5,282 bases of DNA. It comes from Acetatifactor sp. (GTDB lineage Bacteria; Bacillota; Clostridia; Lachnospirales; Lachnospiraceae). The notes beneath the pieces are model-generated. The model was not told where the DNA came from and made no database searches. It saw only the letters and a list, made by a program, of their open reading frames with translations. The translations under genes and the position numbers were made by a program. Where the stretch lies: NCBI GenBank assembly GCA_024699575.1, contig JAILPF010000383.1, positions 1-5,282 of the forward strand. Direction: 5' to 3'. Shown in pieces: positions 1-5,282 of the stretch (position 1 is the first letter of the stretch; each line of letters starts with the position of its first letter).

Positions 1-903
1 TCCTTCCTTATCTTCCGTGTAGACAATCAATCCCTGAGGCAGAAGCATTCTGGAGATATCTACCACCGTGTTCAGATTACCACCCGGATTACCGCGCAAA
101 TCAAGAATCAGTCCCTTCATTTCAGAAGCCCTGACTGTGGCAAGGGCATCTGCAAACTGGTCAGTGGTCACATCATCAAATTCTGTAATCTGAATATAGG
201 CAATATCCTCATCCAACATTTTCTGGTTGACCGTAGGGCTTTCCACCTTTGCACGTCTCACCAGCATTTCCAGATAATCCGGCTCTCCATCACGAATCAG
301 AGTGAGTGTTACTTCCGTTCCTTCCGGTCCTTTAATCAGGGAGACTGCCTCGGTCAAGCTTAGTCCATAGGTCTGTGTGTCATCCACCTGATAGATTAAA
401 TCATCTGCTCTCAGCCCGGCTTCCTCCGCAGGAGTTCCTTCAATCACACTGGCAATCTTGGGCAGCGAAGTCTCTGTGTCCAGGCTGACATATGCGCCGA
501 TTCCATAGTATACACCCTCGCTCTGTGTCATCAGATCATTCAATTCTTCCGCTGTATAATACTCAGAATACGGGTCGTCCAATGCCTCCAGCATACCTTT
601 ATAGATTCCGTTGTCCAGCTCCTCCGCCGTCATGTCTTTCAGATAGAACCTGGTATTGATGGTGTTTTCCAAAACCTGCAGTTTTCTCACTAACTCAGGA
701 GATATCGCAGAGTCTTCTCCATATTCTACTTGACTGGCCGCCTCACTGACACTTGTATGCATTACCCGGTAAACCCTGACTCCGAAGTTAGCAAAGCATA
801 CAATAACAAGCGCCGACATCAGGCCCACAATGACGCCATTCAGGAAAGAACCTTTGCGTCTGTTCTTATTTTCTTCCATTTCTTTCACCTTCGCCTTAAT
901 CAT
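1..903 (-). CDS. S41 family carboxy-terminal processing protease with PDZ domain (3' end outside window)
   Basis: This encodes the first 301 residues of a membrane-anchored S41 serine protease of the CtpA/CtpB/Prc type, which cleaves extracytoplasmic proteins near their C termini. My reverse-strand translation shows a basic N terminus (NRRKG), one transmembrane segment at about residues 19-42, a helical region with the family-typical DDPYSEYY at 109-116, and a PDZ domain at about 125-215 (GIGAYV, TPAEEAGLRADDLI). The first half of the S41 core follows, with LDLRGNPGG at 267-275. The catalytic Ser and Lys normally lie several dozen residues further on, so they fall outside the window and activity cannot be judged. 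The start ATG shares one base with the stop of the upstream hydrolase gene (TGATG), suggesting translational coupling. An in-frame ATG at 879 (MEENKNRRKG) has a better Shine-Dalgarno-like AAGGTG and may be the true start. In Bacillus subtilis ctpB lies near ftsEX (from memory), so the position fits. Whether it is CtpA or CtpB by orthology is not decidable here. Confidence 0.93.
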   Translation of the reverse strand, partial: MIKAKVKEMEENKNRRKGSFLNGVIVGLMSALVIVCFANFGVRVYRVMHTSVSEAASQVEYGEDSAISPELVRKLQVLENTINTRFYLKDMTAEELDNGIYKGMLEALDDPYSEYYTAEELNDLMTQSEGVYYGIGAYVSLDTETSLPKIASVIEGTPAEEAGLRADDLIYQVDDTQTYGLSLTEAVSLIKGPEGTEVTLTLIRDGEPDYLEMLVRRAKVESPTVNQKMLDEDIAYIQITEFDDVTTDQFADALATVRASEMKGLILDLRGNPGGNLNTVVDISRMLLPQGLIVYTEDKEG

Positions 904-2159
904 CAATTCTTCAAATAATTCCACGGAGAAGTATACTCTCCGTTCTTGCGGACACTAAAATGCAGATGATTTCCCGTGGAGCGTCCTGTGGATCCCACCG
1001 CAGCGATGGTTTCTCCACGTACCACAATTGCCCCCTTTTCCACATACAGTGCCGATGCATGCATGTAGATAGTATACAGGCTGTCACCATGATCTATCAT
1101 CACATAGTTCCCCATCGAAGCACTGTAGGCAGCCGAAACCACCTTACCATCATATGCTGCATAAATGGCAGTCCCCTTCGGAGCCGCAAAATCCACACCG
1201 TTATGGAACTGCTCAATATTTAAAATGGGATGGATACGTGTTCCGTAGTCATCCGATATTCTCGTATAAGATGCCAACGGGAATTTAAACACACCTCCGT
1301 CGTAAGTAAGCACACTTCCGCTGCTCTCCAGAATTTTGCGTTTTTCCTCTGCAATCGCAGCTTCCAGAGCAGCAATCTCCTCATCCTGTTGTTTTATCAG
1401 ATCCTGGTATTCCTTAATGGCTTCCTCTTTGTTACTGATATCCCATTCATAACCGGCGATATCTCTATTCTTCTGTTCAATCAGATCTTCCAGATTTCTC
1501 TGCTCCACCTCGACGTCTGCCTTAGCCTGCTCCAGAATTTCCTTTTCCACTTCCAATTCTTGTTTACAAAGTTCAATGAGCATTCTGTTTTCCTGATATT
1601 CTTCCCACATCTGCATGTCGTAGGACATAACACATTCCATGTATTGAGCACGATTCAAAAAATCCCCAAAGCTCTCTGCTTTCAAAAGCATATCAACCAC
1701 GGAGGATTCCTTCTGTTCATACATCAGTCTGATACGGGAGATCATGGAAACGCGCTGATTTTCTTCTTTTGCAAGCGCCGCATCAAGCTCTGTCTGAGTA
1801 GTTTTTATCTCTTCTTCCTTTTCGGAAATCTTGCTCTTAAGCTCCGCAATATTCTGTTCGATTTTTGCCAGATTTCCGTCCAGCTGTGCCACATAATTTT
1901 TCAGGCTTTTCTTCTCGGATTCCAACTGCTTTTTTACCTTCTCCAGATCGGTAAGGTTATTCTGCAGATTCTTTTTCTCTTTTTCCGCCTGTGATATCTG
2001 ATTTTGTTTATCTTTTATACTATCGGAAGTAAGTGTAGTGGAGCCTGTGGACTTCGCGCTGGCAACACCGTTTCCCGCCAAAGCAAGTACCAGCACACAG
2101 GCAAGTACGCCTAACCTGTTCCCAAACTTTTTTATCATATTCGTCACCGTCACATCCAT
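903..2159 (-). CDS. Secreted coiled-coil M23 (LytM) peptidoglycan endopeptidase, FtsEX partner
   Basis: This is a 418-residue exported murein hydrolase with an EnvC/PcsB-like architecture. It has a signal peptide (basic start, hydrophobic stretch about 17-30, likely cleavage after ASA near residue 36), then a long charged coiled coil at about 45-280 rich in Glu, Lys and Gln. Within the coil, a non-heptad patch around 140-180 (RIRLMYEQ, SFGDFLNRAQYM) resembles the conserved hairpin of PcsB/CwlO-type coiled-coil domains. The C-terminal M23 domain (about 290-415) keeps the zinc ligands and catalytic histidines: H319xxxD323, H367 and H398-L-H400. It is therefore probably an active D,D- or cross-bridge endopeptidase, unlike E. 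coli EnvC, whose LytM domain is degenerate and only activates amidases. The start codon directly follows the ftsX stop (TAA then ATG). An in-frame ATG at 2138 (MIKKFGNRLG) has a GGTGA-like ribosome site and gives a more ordinary signal peptide, so it may be the real start. Control by FtsEX is inferred from context and family precedent. Confidence 0.94.
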   Translation of the reverse strand: MDVTVTNMIKKFGNRLGVLACVLVLALAGNGVASAKSTGSTTLTSDSIKDKQNQISQAEKEKKNLQNNLTDLEKVKKQLESEKKSLKNYVAQLDGNLAKIEQNIAELKSKISEKEEEIKTTQTELDAALAKEENQRVSMISRIRLMYEQKESSVVDMLLKAESFGDFLNRAQYMECVMSYDMQMWEEYQENRMLIELCKQELEVEKEILEQAKADVEVEQRNLEDLIEQKNRDIAGYEWDISNKEEAIKEYQDLIKQQDEEIAALEAAIAEEKRKILESSGSVLTYDGGVFKFPLASYTRISDDYGTRIHPILNIEQFHNGVDFAAPKGTAIYAAYDGKVVSAAYSASMGNYVMIDHGDSLYTIYMHASALYVEKGAIVVRGETIAAVGSTGRSTGNHLHFSVRKNGEYTSPWNYLKN

Positions 2160-3059
2160 TTAAACATGCAGATGTTTTCTAACTGTGGCAATACTGCCCA
2201 GAAATCCGATTCCGGCTCCGACCAAAAGGCAGACAGGCGTCAGAAATCCAAATATCTCCTCCACTGTAAGAAAATTCAAAAAGCCGCTGAGGATTGCAAA
2301 GCGCTCCACAATATAGGACAGCGCATACTGATACAAGGTTTTAATAATCCACAACGGGATCGCTGCACCTAAAAGTCCGATGAACATACCCTCCAGTACA
2401 AAGGGGGCACGTACAAAAAAGTCGGTGGCACCAATATATTTCATGATATTGATTTCCTCTTTACGCACCGAGATACCGATTGCTACGGTATTGCTGATCA
2501 AAAAGATGCTGACAGCAAGCAGAATCACAATAATCCCCAGAGATACATATGCAATCAGCAGATTGACTCCGCTCAAGGTACTTGCGGTCATCTCCGAATA
2601 ATTCACCTTTCTGACCTCCGGTATGGATTGTAGCCAGGTGACCAATGCATCCTGCAGTGACACATCGCTTAAAAAGATTTCGTAATTATCTTCTCCCTCC
2701 AAGGGGTTCTCAGGAAATCCTTCCGCGTAATTATCCCCGAAGTATTCCGGTCCAAAAGTTGCCCAGATTTCATCATCCGAATGGTAGTGAACCTCTGACA
2801 CTTCTACTCTCTTGGAGATATCCTGCCCGATAGCAGCAATCCGCTCATCTGAAGTCCCCTCCTGAAAGAAAACAGTTACGGAGACACCTTCCTCGGCTGT
2901 CTTTAAAATATGCTCAAAGTTGGCAAGTATGCCATAAAAAAGTCCAAACAAAAACAGACAGGACGCTATCGTCGCAATCGATGCCAGTGAGTACCACTTG
3001 TTGCGGAAGATATTAGCCACTCCCTGCTTGATAGTATATAAAATCGTGCTAATCTTCAT
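2160..3059 (-). CDS. ftsX: Cell division ABC transporter-like permease FtsX
   Basis: FtsX is the membrane half of the FtsEX complex. It does not transport a solute but relays FtsE ATP hydrolysis to a peptidoglycan hydrolase outside the cell. The 299-residue protein has the family layout: a cytoplasmic N-terminal helix (YTIKQGVANIFRNKW, 8-22), TM1 about 23-47, a large extracellular loop about 48-165 that in homologues binds the hydrolase, TM2 about 166-192, TM3 about 219-242 and TM4 about 270-292. The conserved cytoplasmic stretch after TM2 is present (SNTVAIGISVRKEEINIMKY, 189-208, then IGATDFFVRAPF). I chose the ATG at 3059 because the protein then begins MKIST, as expected for FtsX, and GGGCGG lies 8 bases upstream. 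A longer frame starts at 3083 but has a poor ribosome site. The start overlaps the end of ftsE by 11 bases, and the stop abuts the hydrolase start. This packing supports coupled synthesis of all three proteins. Confidence 0.96.
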   Translation of the reverse strand: MKISTILYTIKQGVANIFRNKWYSLASIATIASCLFLFGLFYGILANFEHILKTAEEGVSVTVFFQEGTSDERIAAIGQDISKRVEVSEVHYHSDDEIWATFGPEYFGDNYAEGFPENPLEGEDNYEIFLSDVSLQDALVTWLQSIPEVRKVNYSEMTASTLSGVNLLIAYVSLGIIVILLAVSIFLISNTVAIGISVRKEEINIMKYIGATDFFVRAPFVLEGMFIGLLGAAIPLWIIKTLYQYALSYIVERFAILSGFLNFLTVEEIFGFLTPVCLLVGAGIGFLGSIATVRKHLHV

Positions 3060-3792
3060 CGATATAACCGCCCTTCTCTTCATCGCTCACAATCACGCCT
3101 TTTTTCATGGTGACTACTCGTTTCTGCATGGCGTTTACAATCTCACGATTATGGGTAACCACAACCACGGTGGTACCGGTCTCATTAATCTCCTCCAAGA
3201 GTTTCATAATCTCCCATGAATTCTTGGGATCAAGATTTCCTGTAGGCTCATCTGCCAGCAGGATGGACGGTTTATTCACCAATGCTCTTGCCAGAGCAAC
3301 CCTCTGTTGTTCACCGCCGGACAATTGTTTGGGTTTTGCTTTATATTTCCCCGCAAGACCAACTGTCGCCAGAATGGAAGGTACATTGCGCTTCATCTCG
3401 CTGACCGGGGTCTCGACAATTCTCTGTGCAAATGCGACATTCTCATAAACGTTTCTGTCCTTTAACAGACGGAAATCCTGGAAAACAACTCCCAGGTTTC
3501 TACGGAATTTAGGAATCTGCCTATGCTTCAGCTTCGCCAAATCACTTCCCATAACACAAACACTGCCGCCGGTAGCAGTAAGCTCCCGCAGCAGAAGTTT
3601 AATCAATGTGGACTTACCGGAACCACTGTCTCCAACGATAAACACGAACTCTCCGCGTCCGATATGAAGAGTGATTCCATTTAATGCCGGCGCACCGGTG
3701 GAATAAGTCTTGGTGACATTATCAAGGAAAATGATACCGTTTTCCTCAATCATCTGTTCTCTTTTTCTTAATTTATATTCCTTGTTTGCCAT
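3049..3792 (-). CDS. ftsE: Cell division ATP-binding protein FtsE
   Basis: FtsE is the cytoplasmic ABC ATPase that pairs with FtsX. All nucleotide-binding motifs are intact in the 247-residue frame: Walker A GDSGSGKST (54-62), Q-loop Q105 in VVFQDFRLL, ABC signature LSGGEQQR (157-164), Walker B ILLADEP (177-183, catalytic E182), D-loop NLD (186-188) and switch histidine H214 in VVTHN. The FQDFRLL segment and the immediate ftsX neighbour mark it as FtsE and not a generic MacB/LolD-type ATPase. The start is uncertain. ATG 3792 has a good AGGAG, but 12 bases away. ATG 3753 (MIEENGIIFLDNV) would give a protein starting like most FtsE proteins, but its upstream AAAGAGA is weak. The lysine/arginine-rich residues 1-13 would then be an N-terminal extension. 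The gene ends 11 bases inside ftsX, and the C terminus (EEKGGYIDED) is acidic. Confidence 0.96.
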   Translation of the reverse strand: MANKEYKLRKREQMIEENGIIFLDNVTKTYSTGAPALNGITLHIGRGEFVFIVGDSGSGKSTLIKLLLRELTATGGSVCVMGSDLAKLKHRQIPKFRRNLGVVFQDFRLLKDRNVYENVAFAQRIVETPVSEMKRNVPSILATVGLAGKYKAKPKQLSGGEQQRVALARALVNKPSILLADEPTGNLDPKNSWEIMKLLEEINETGTTVVVVTHNREIVNAMQKRVVTMKKGVIVSDEEKGGYIDED

Positions 3793-3804
3793 TTAAAATG
3801 CATT

Positions 3805-3809
3805 CTCCT
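3805..3809 (-). promoter_or_regulatory. Ribosome binding site of ftsE
   Basis: AGGAG reads on the minus strand 12 bases before the ATG at 3792, which is longer than the usual 5-10. Another ATG (3803-3801) lies one base after it, out of frame, and stops after 11 codons. It is too close to be used efficiently. The long spacing makes the 3792 start plausible but not certain, the alternative being the in-frame ATG at 3753. Confidence 0.5.
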
Positions 3810-3839
3810 GTATTGTACTTGTACTCTCTAAGACGAGAA

Positions 3840-4925
3840 TCAGTACTCAAACGTTTCCATGTACTTCATATATTTTACAACCATCAATGCAATCTTGAAT
3901 GTAATCGCATCCTCAAAGACTCTTAAATCCAGTCCTGTACTCTTCTGAAGCTTATCCAATCTGTATACCAGAGTATTTCTGTGAATGAAGAGCTGTCTGG
4001 AAGTCTCGGAAACATTCAAACTGTTCTCGAAGAACTTATTGATGGTAGTAAGTGTCTCCTCATCGAATTCGTCAGGGCTTTTTCCATCGAAAATCTCACG
4101 GATAAACAATTTGCAAAGTGGTATCGGGAGCTGATAAATCAAACGTCCGATTCCCAGTTCGCTATACGCAATGATAGAACGCTCGTCAAAGAAAATCTTC
4201 CCGACATCCAACGCCATCTTAGCTTCCTTATAGGAGCGGCTGACTTCTTTAATCTCGTGGATAACCGTACCGTATGCAATACGTACATCCTTAATCCCCT
4301 CCTTATTCAGGAAGTTCTCAAGGCCTCTTGCTGCCTTCTCCATCTCTCGTGCAGTGTCTGACTCCGAGAGTTCTTTGACAACAATTACATTGTTCTCATC
4401 CACCGCTGTGACAAAATCGTTGGTATTGGTACCGCAATGGCTTCTGGCCAGTTCCAGCGCATTATTATCCTTACCATTGCTGGATTCCACAATCATAACC
4501 ACACGGGATACATCTGTTTGAATGTGCAATTTTTTAGACCTGCTGTAGATATCCACTAAAAGCAGGTTGTCCAGCAGCAGATTTTTAATAAAGTTATCCT
4601 TATCAAAACGCTCTTTATATGCAACCAGCAGATTCTGAATCTGGAAAGCCACCATCTTACCAACCATATAGACATCTTCACCGGTTCCCGCTGCAATCAG
4701 AATATACTCCAACTGCTGTTCATCGTAGATTTTAAAATACTGATATCCCTGAATTTCCTGAGAATCAGCCGGAGAAGTCGCGAATTCAACTGCCGCCTTT
4801 GAGCAGCTGTTCATGTCCATGGTAGATGCAACCTCCTTGCCATCCAAATCCATTACGGACAATTCCACTCTGGAAATTCCCTTCAATCCGTCAATTGTGT
4901 TCTGTAAAATCTGATTTGATATCAT
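3840..4925 (-). CDS. PucR/CdaR-family transcriptional regulator (sugar-diacid-regulator type)
   Basis: This is a 361-residue cytoplasmic regulator with three parts. The N-terminal region (about 1-105, QILQNTIDGLKGISRVELSV then MDLDGKEV) resembles the diacid-sensing domain of CdaR. The middle (about 138-265) resembles the degenerate GGDEF-like domain of this family (RVVMIVE, RIAYGTVIHEIKEVSRSYKE). The C-terminal PucR-type helix-turn-helix at about 303-350 (LNVSETSRQLFIHRNTLVYR followed by LDKLQKSTGLDL) gives the family assignment. The start at 4925 is preferred over the frame opening at 4994 because AAGGAG lies 9 bases upstream and the predicted transcript begins near 4988. In E. coli, CdaR activates glucarate/galactarate/glycerate genes, but no such genes are seen here. 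The next gene downstream is ftsE, 47 bases away with no clear terminator, so the regulator is likely co-transcribed with the cell-wall module. Its ligand and targets are unknown, and cdaR as a symbol would overstate what is known. Confidence 0.9.
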   Translation of the reverse strand: MISNQILQNTIDGLKGISRVELSVMDLDGKEVASTMDMNSCSKAAVEFATSPADSQEIQGYQYFKIYDEQQLEYILIAAGTGEDVYMVGKMVAFQIQNLLVAYKERFDKDNFIKNLLLDNLLLVDIYSRSKKLHIQTDVSRVVMIVESSNGKDNNALELARSHCGTNTNDFVTAVDENNVIVVKELSESDTAREMEKAARGLENFLNKEGIKDVRIAYGTVIHEIKEVSRSYKEAKMALDVGKIFFDERSIIAYSELGIGRLIYQLPIPLCKLFIREIFDGKSPDEFDEETLTTINKFFENSLNVSETSRQLFIHRNTLVYRLDKLQKSTGLDLRVFEDAITFKIALMVVKYMKYMETFEY

Positions 4926-4934
4926 TCGCTTTCG

Positions 4935-4940
4935 CTCCTT
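4935..4940 (-). promoter_or_regulatory. Ribosome binding site of the PucR/CdaR-family regulator
   Basis: AAGGAG on the minus strand with 9 bases to the ATG at 4925. This near-consensus site fixes the regulator start at 4925 and argues against the upstream in-frame ATGs at 4994 and 4967. A short dyad, TGGC/GCCA (4955-4952 and 4944-4941), sits directly before it and is probably too short to matter. Confidence 0.8.
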
Positions 4941-4963
4941 TGGCCAGCACAGCCACTTTTTTT

Positions 4964-4977
4964 GCATCACCCGATGC
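4964..4977 (-). promoter_or_regulatory. Small dyad in the regulator's 5' leader
   Basis: GCATC and GATGC flank a 4-base spacer (GGGT on the minus strand), a perfect 5-bp inverted repeat. It lies between the predicted transcription start (about 4988) and the ribosome site (4940). It is followed by a run of A, not T, in the direction of transcription, so it is not a terminator. It could be an operator half-site pair for autoregulation or a small leader hairpin. A short repeat like this can also arise by chance. Confidence 0.3.
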
Positions 4978-4994
4978 TCACGTTGTAAAAACAC

Positions 4995-5024
4995 TATATA
5001 ACAAATTTACAAAAAATCGTCCAA
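4995..5024 (-). promoter_or_regulatory. Predicted extended -10 promoter for the regulator-ftsEX operon
   Basis: On the minus strand, TTGGAC (5024-5019) is followed after 18 bases by TATATA (5000-4995), preceded by TG at 5003-5002 to give the extended -10 form TGnTATATA. The intervening DNA is rich in T/A tracts. A start of transcription near 4988 would leave a leader of about 60 bases. It is the best vegetative-type promoter I found between the upstream terminator and the regulator start. The -35 match is weak and the extended -10 carries most of the support. Confidence 0.55.
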
Positions 5025-5041
5025 AAAAGCAATAGCTTTTT
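5024..5041. repeat. A/T-rich palindrome just upstream of the -35 element
   Basis: AAAAAGC (5024-5030) and GCTTTTT (5035-5041) form a perfect 7-bp inverted repeat around a 4-base AATA spacer. It touches the predicted -35 hexamer of the regulator promoter, a position where activators often bind. As an RNA hairpin it would be weak, being mostly A-U, although a T-run follows on either strand. A regulator-binding site is one possibility, and a back-up terminator for the upstream gene is another. Confidence 0.35.
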
Positions 5042-5053
5042 ATGCATTTTTTT

Positions 5054-5097
5054 ATAAAAATATCACCTGTCCGGGCTTTCACAGCCCAAACAGGTGA
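5054..5097 (-). terminator. Intrinsic terminator of the YjfB-like gene
   Basis: The minus-strand transcript forms an outer 8-bp stem (TCACCTGT at 5063-5070 pairing with ACAGGTGA at 5090-5097), a 2x2 internal loop, an inner 5-bp stem (GGGCT at 5073-5077 with AGCCC at 5083-5087) and a 5-base loop. TATTTTTAT (5062-5054) follows, as expected for Rho-independent termination leftward. No T-run follows in the plus direction, so it serves the minus strand. It starts 26 bases after the stop codon of the small motility gene and insulates the regulator-ftsEX operon from it. Confidence 0.85.
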
Positions 5098-5123
5098 CTC
5101 TTTCGTCCCACTATGAAATAAAT

Positions 5124-5282
5124 TTAAAGACTGACATCAAAATTGGCACCCACATTCGGGTTCACACTTCGCTCCATCGCAGCTGCATCAATCATTTGAA
5201 CCATGCCTTCTCCCAGCGATTCGTTGGTGTCCATCGCCTGACTTAATACTTTTACTGAAACGTCAGACTGTAGCGAGACATT
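5124..5282 (-). CDS. YjfB-like putative motility protein, C-terminal part (5' end outside window)
   Basis: Translation of the minus strand from the window edge gives 52 residues, beginning NVSLQSDVSVKVLSQAMDTN and ending SVNPNVGANFDVSL before a TAA stop. The pattern VKVLSQAMD, a short amphipathic helix, then a terminal NPNVGxNxDxxL matches what I recall of the small YjfB family of putative motility proteins, which are usually about 60 residues. Only a short N-terminal part (probably around 10 residues) should be missing. The molecular function of the family is not known, and its link to motility is by name and by occurrence in flagellated Firmicutes. It is followed by a strong terminator, so it is not part of the ftsEX transcript. 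The call rests on recognised sequence style in a short fragment. Confidence 0.75.
   Translation of the reverse strand, partial: NVSLQSDVSVKVLSQAMDTNESLGEGMVQMIDAAAMERSVNPNVGANFDVSL

Noticed and set aside
1230..1994. A long plus-strand open frame (254 codons) opposite the hydrolase coiled coil
   Set aside because: It is the antisense shadow of the Glu/Lys/Gln-rich coiled coil, giving a Phe/Leu/Ile-rich low-complexity product. There is no convincing ribosome site, and the minus-strand protein has clear domains.
2090..2105. Possible lipobox cysteine (C21 in GVLAC) in the hydrolase signal sequence
   Set aside because: The cysteine sits at the start of the hydrophobic core, with a further strongly hydrophobic stretch after it and an ASA cleavage site downstream. 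This fits an ordinary secretory signal, not a lipoprotein.
3793..3839. Possible separate ftsE promoter (TACAAT at 3816-3811, minus strand)
   Set aside because: The -10-like hexamer lies one base from the AGGAG, so transcription would start at or after the ribosome site, and no -35 is present at the right spacing.
3821..3846. Inverted repeat across the regulator stop (GTAC/GTAC plus TCTC/GAGA)
   Set aside because: Two 4-bp stems with a 4-base bulge and no T-run. It is too weak to terminate transcription between the regulator and ftsE.
4926..4994. N-terminal extension of the regulator starting at the ATG at 4994
   Set aside because: It overlaps the predicted -10 region, lacks a ribosome site and encodes a Trp/Arg/Lys-rich leader unlike the family. 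The ATG at 4925 has a near-perfect AAGGAG.
1..5282. A previously undescribed defence, mobile or RNA-based system
   Set aside because: All coding space is explained by recognisable housekeeping families. No direct repeats, terminal inverted repeats, integrase or transposase sequence, or structured RNA-like intergenic region was seen. The longest gap without a gene is under 200 bases.

Overview
The window looks like chromosomal core sequence from a motile, Gram-positive member of the Clostridia, most likely Lachnospiraceae. This is an inference from protein style, moderate GC content, the FtsEX plus secreted-hydrolase arrangement typical of Firmicutes, and the YjfB-type motility protein at the right edge. 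No database search was possible. All real genes lie on the minus strand, so transcription runs from right to left. The plus-strand open frames are shadows of these genes.

In transcription order, the window starts with the 3' end of a small YjfB-like motility protein gene (5282-5124), which ends at an intrinsic terminator (about 5097-5054). A regulatory region of roughly 130 bases follows. It holds an A/T-rich palindrome (5041-5024), an extended -10 promoter (5024-4995) and a small dyad in the leader (4977-4964). A five-gene run comes next: a PucR/CdaR-family transcriptional regulator (4925-3840), ftsE (3792-3049), ftsX (3059-2160), a secreted coiled-coil M23 peptidoglycan hydrolase (2159-903), and an S41 carboxy-terminal processing protease with a PDZ domain (903 to beyond base 1).

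ftsE, ftsX, the hydrolase gene and the protease gene are very tightly packed: an 11-base overlap, an immediately adjacent stop/start, and a 1-base TGATG overlap. They are almost certainly co-transcribed and translationally coupled. The regulator is separated from ftsE by only 47 bases with no convincing terminator or promoter, so it probably belongs to the same transcript.

The functional reading is a cell-wall remodelling module. FtsE hydrolyses ATP in the cytoplasm, and FtsX passes the conformational change through the membrane to the coiled coil of the secreted hydrolase, whose M23 domain then cuts peptidoglycan. The membrane-anchored S41 protease may trim or turn over extracytoplasmic substrates, possibly including the hydrolase. 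This layout resembles known Firmicutes FtsEX loci and is not a new system. The least explained points are why a sugar-diacid-type regulator heads the cluster and what the symmetric elements around its promoter do. No RNA genes, CRISPR arrays, insertion sequences or phage features were seen.
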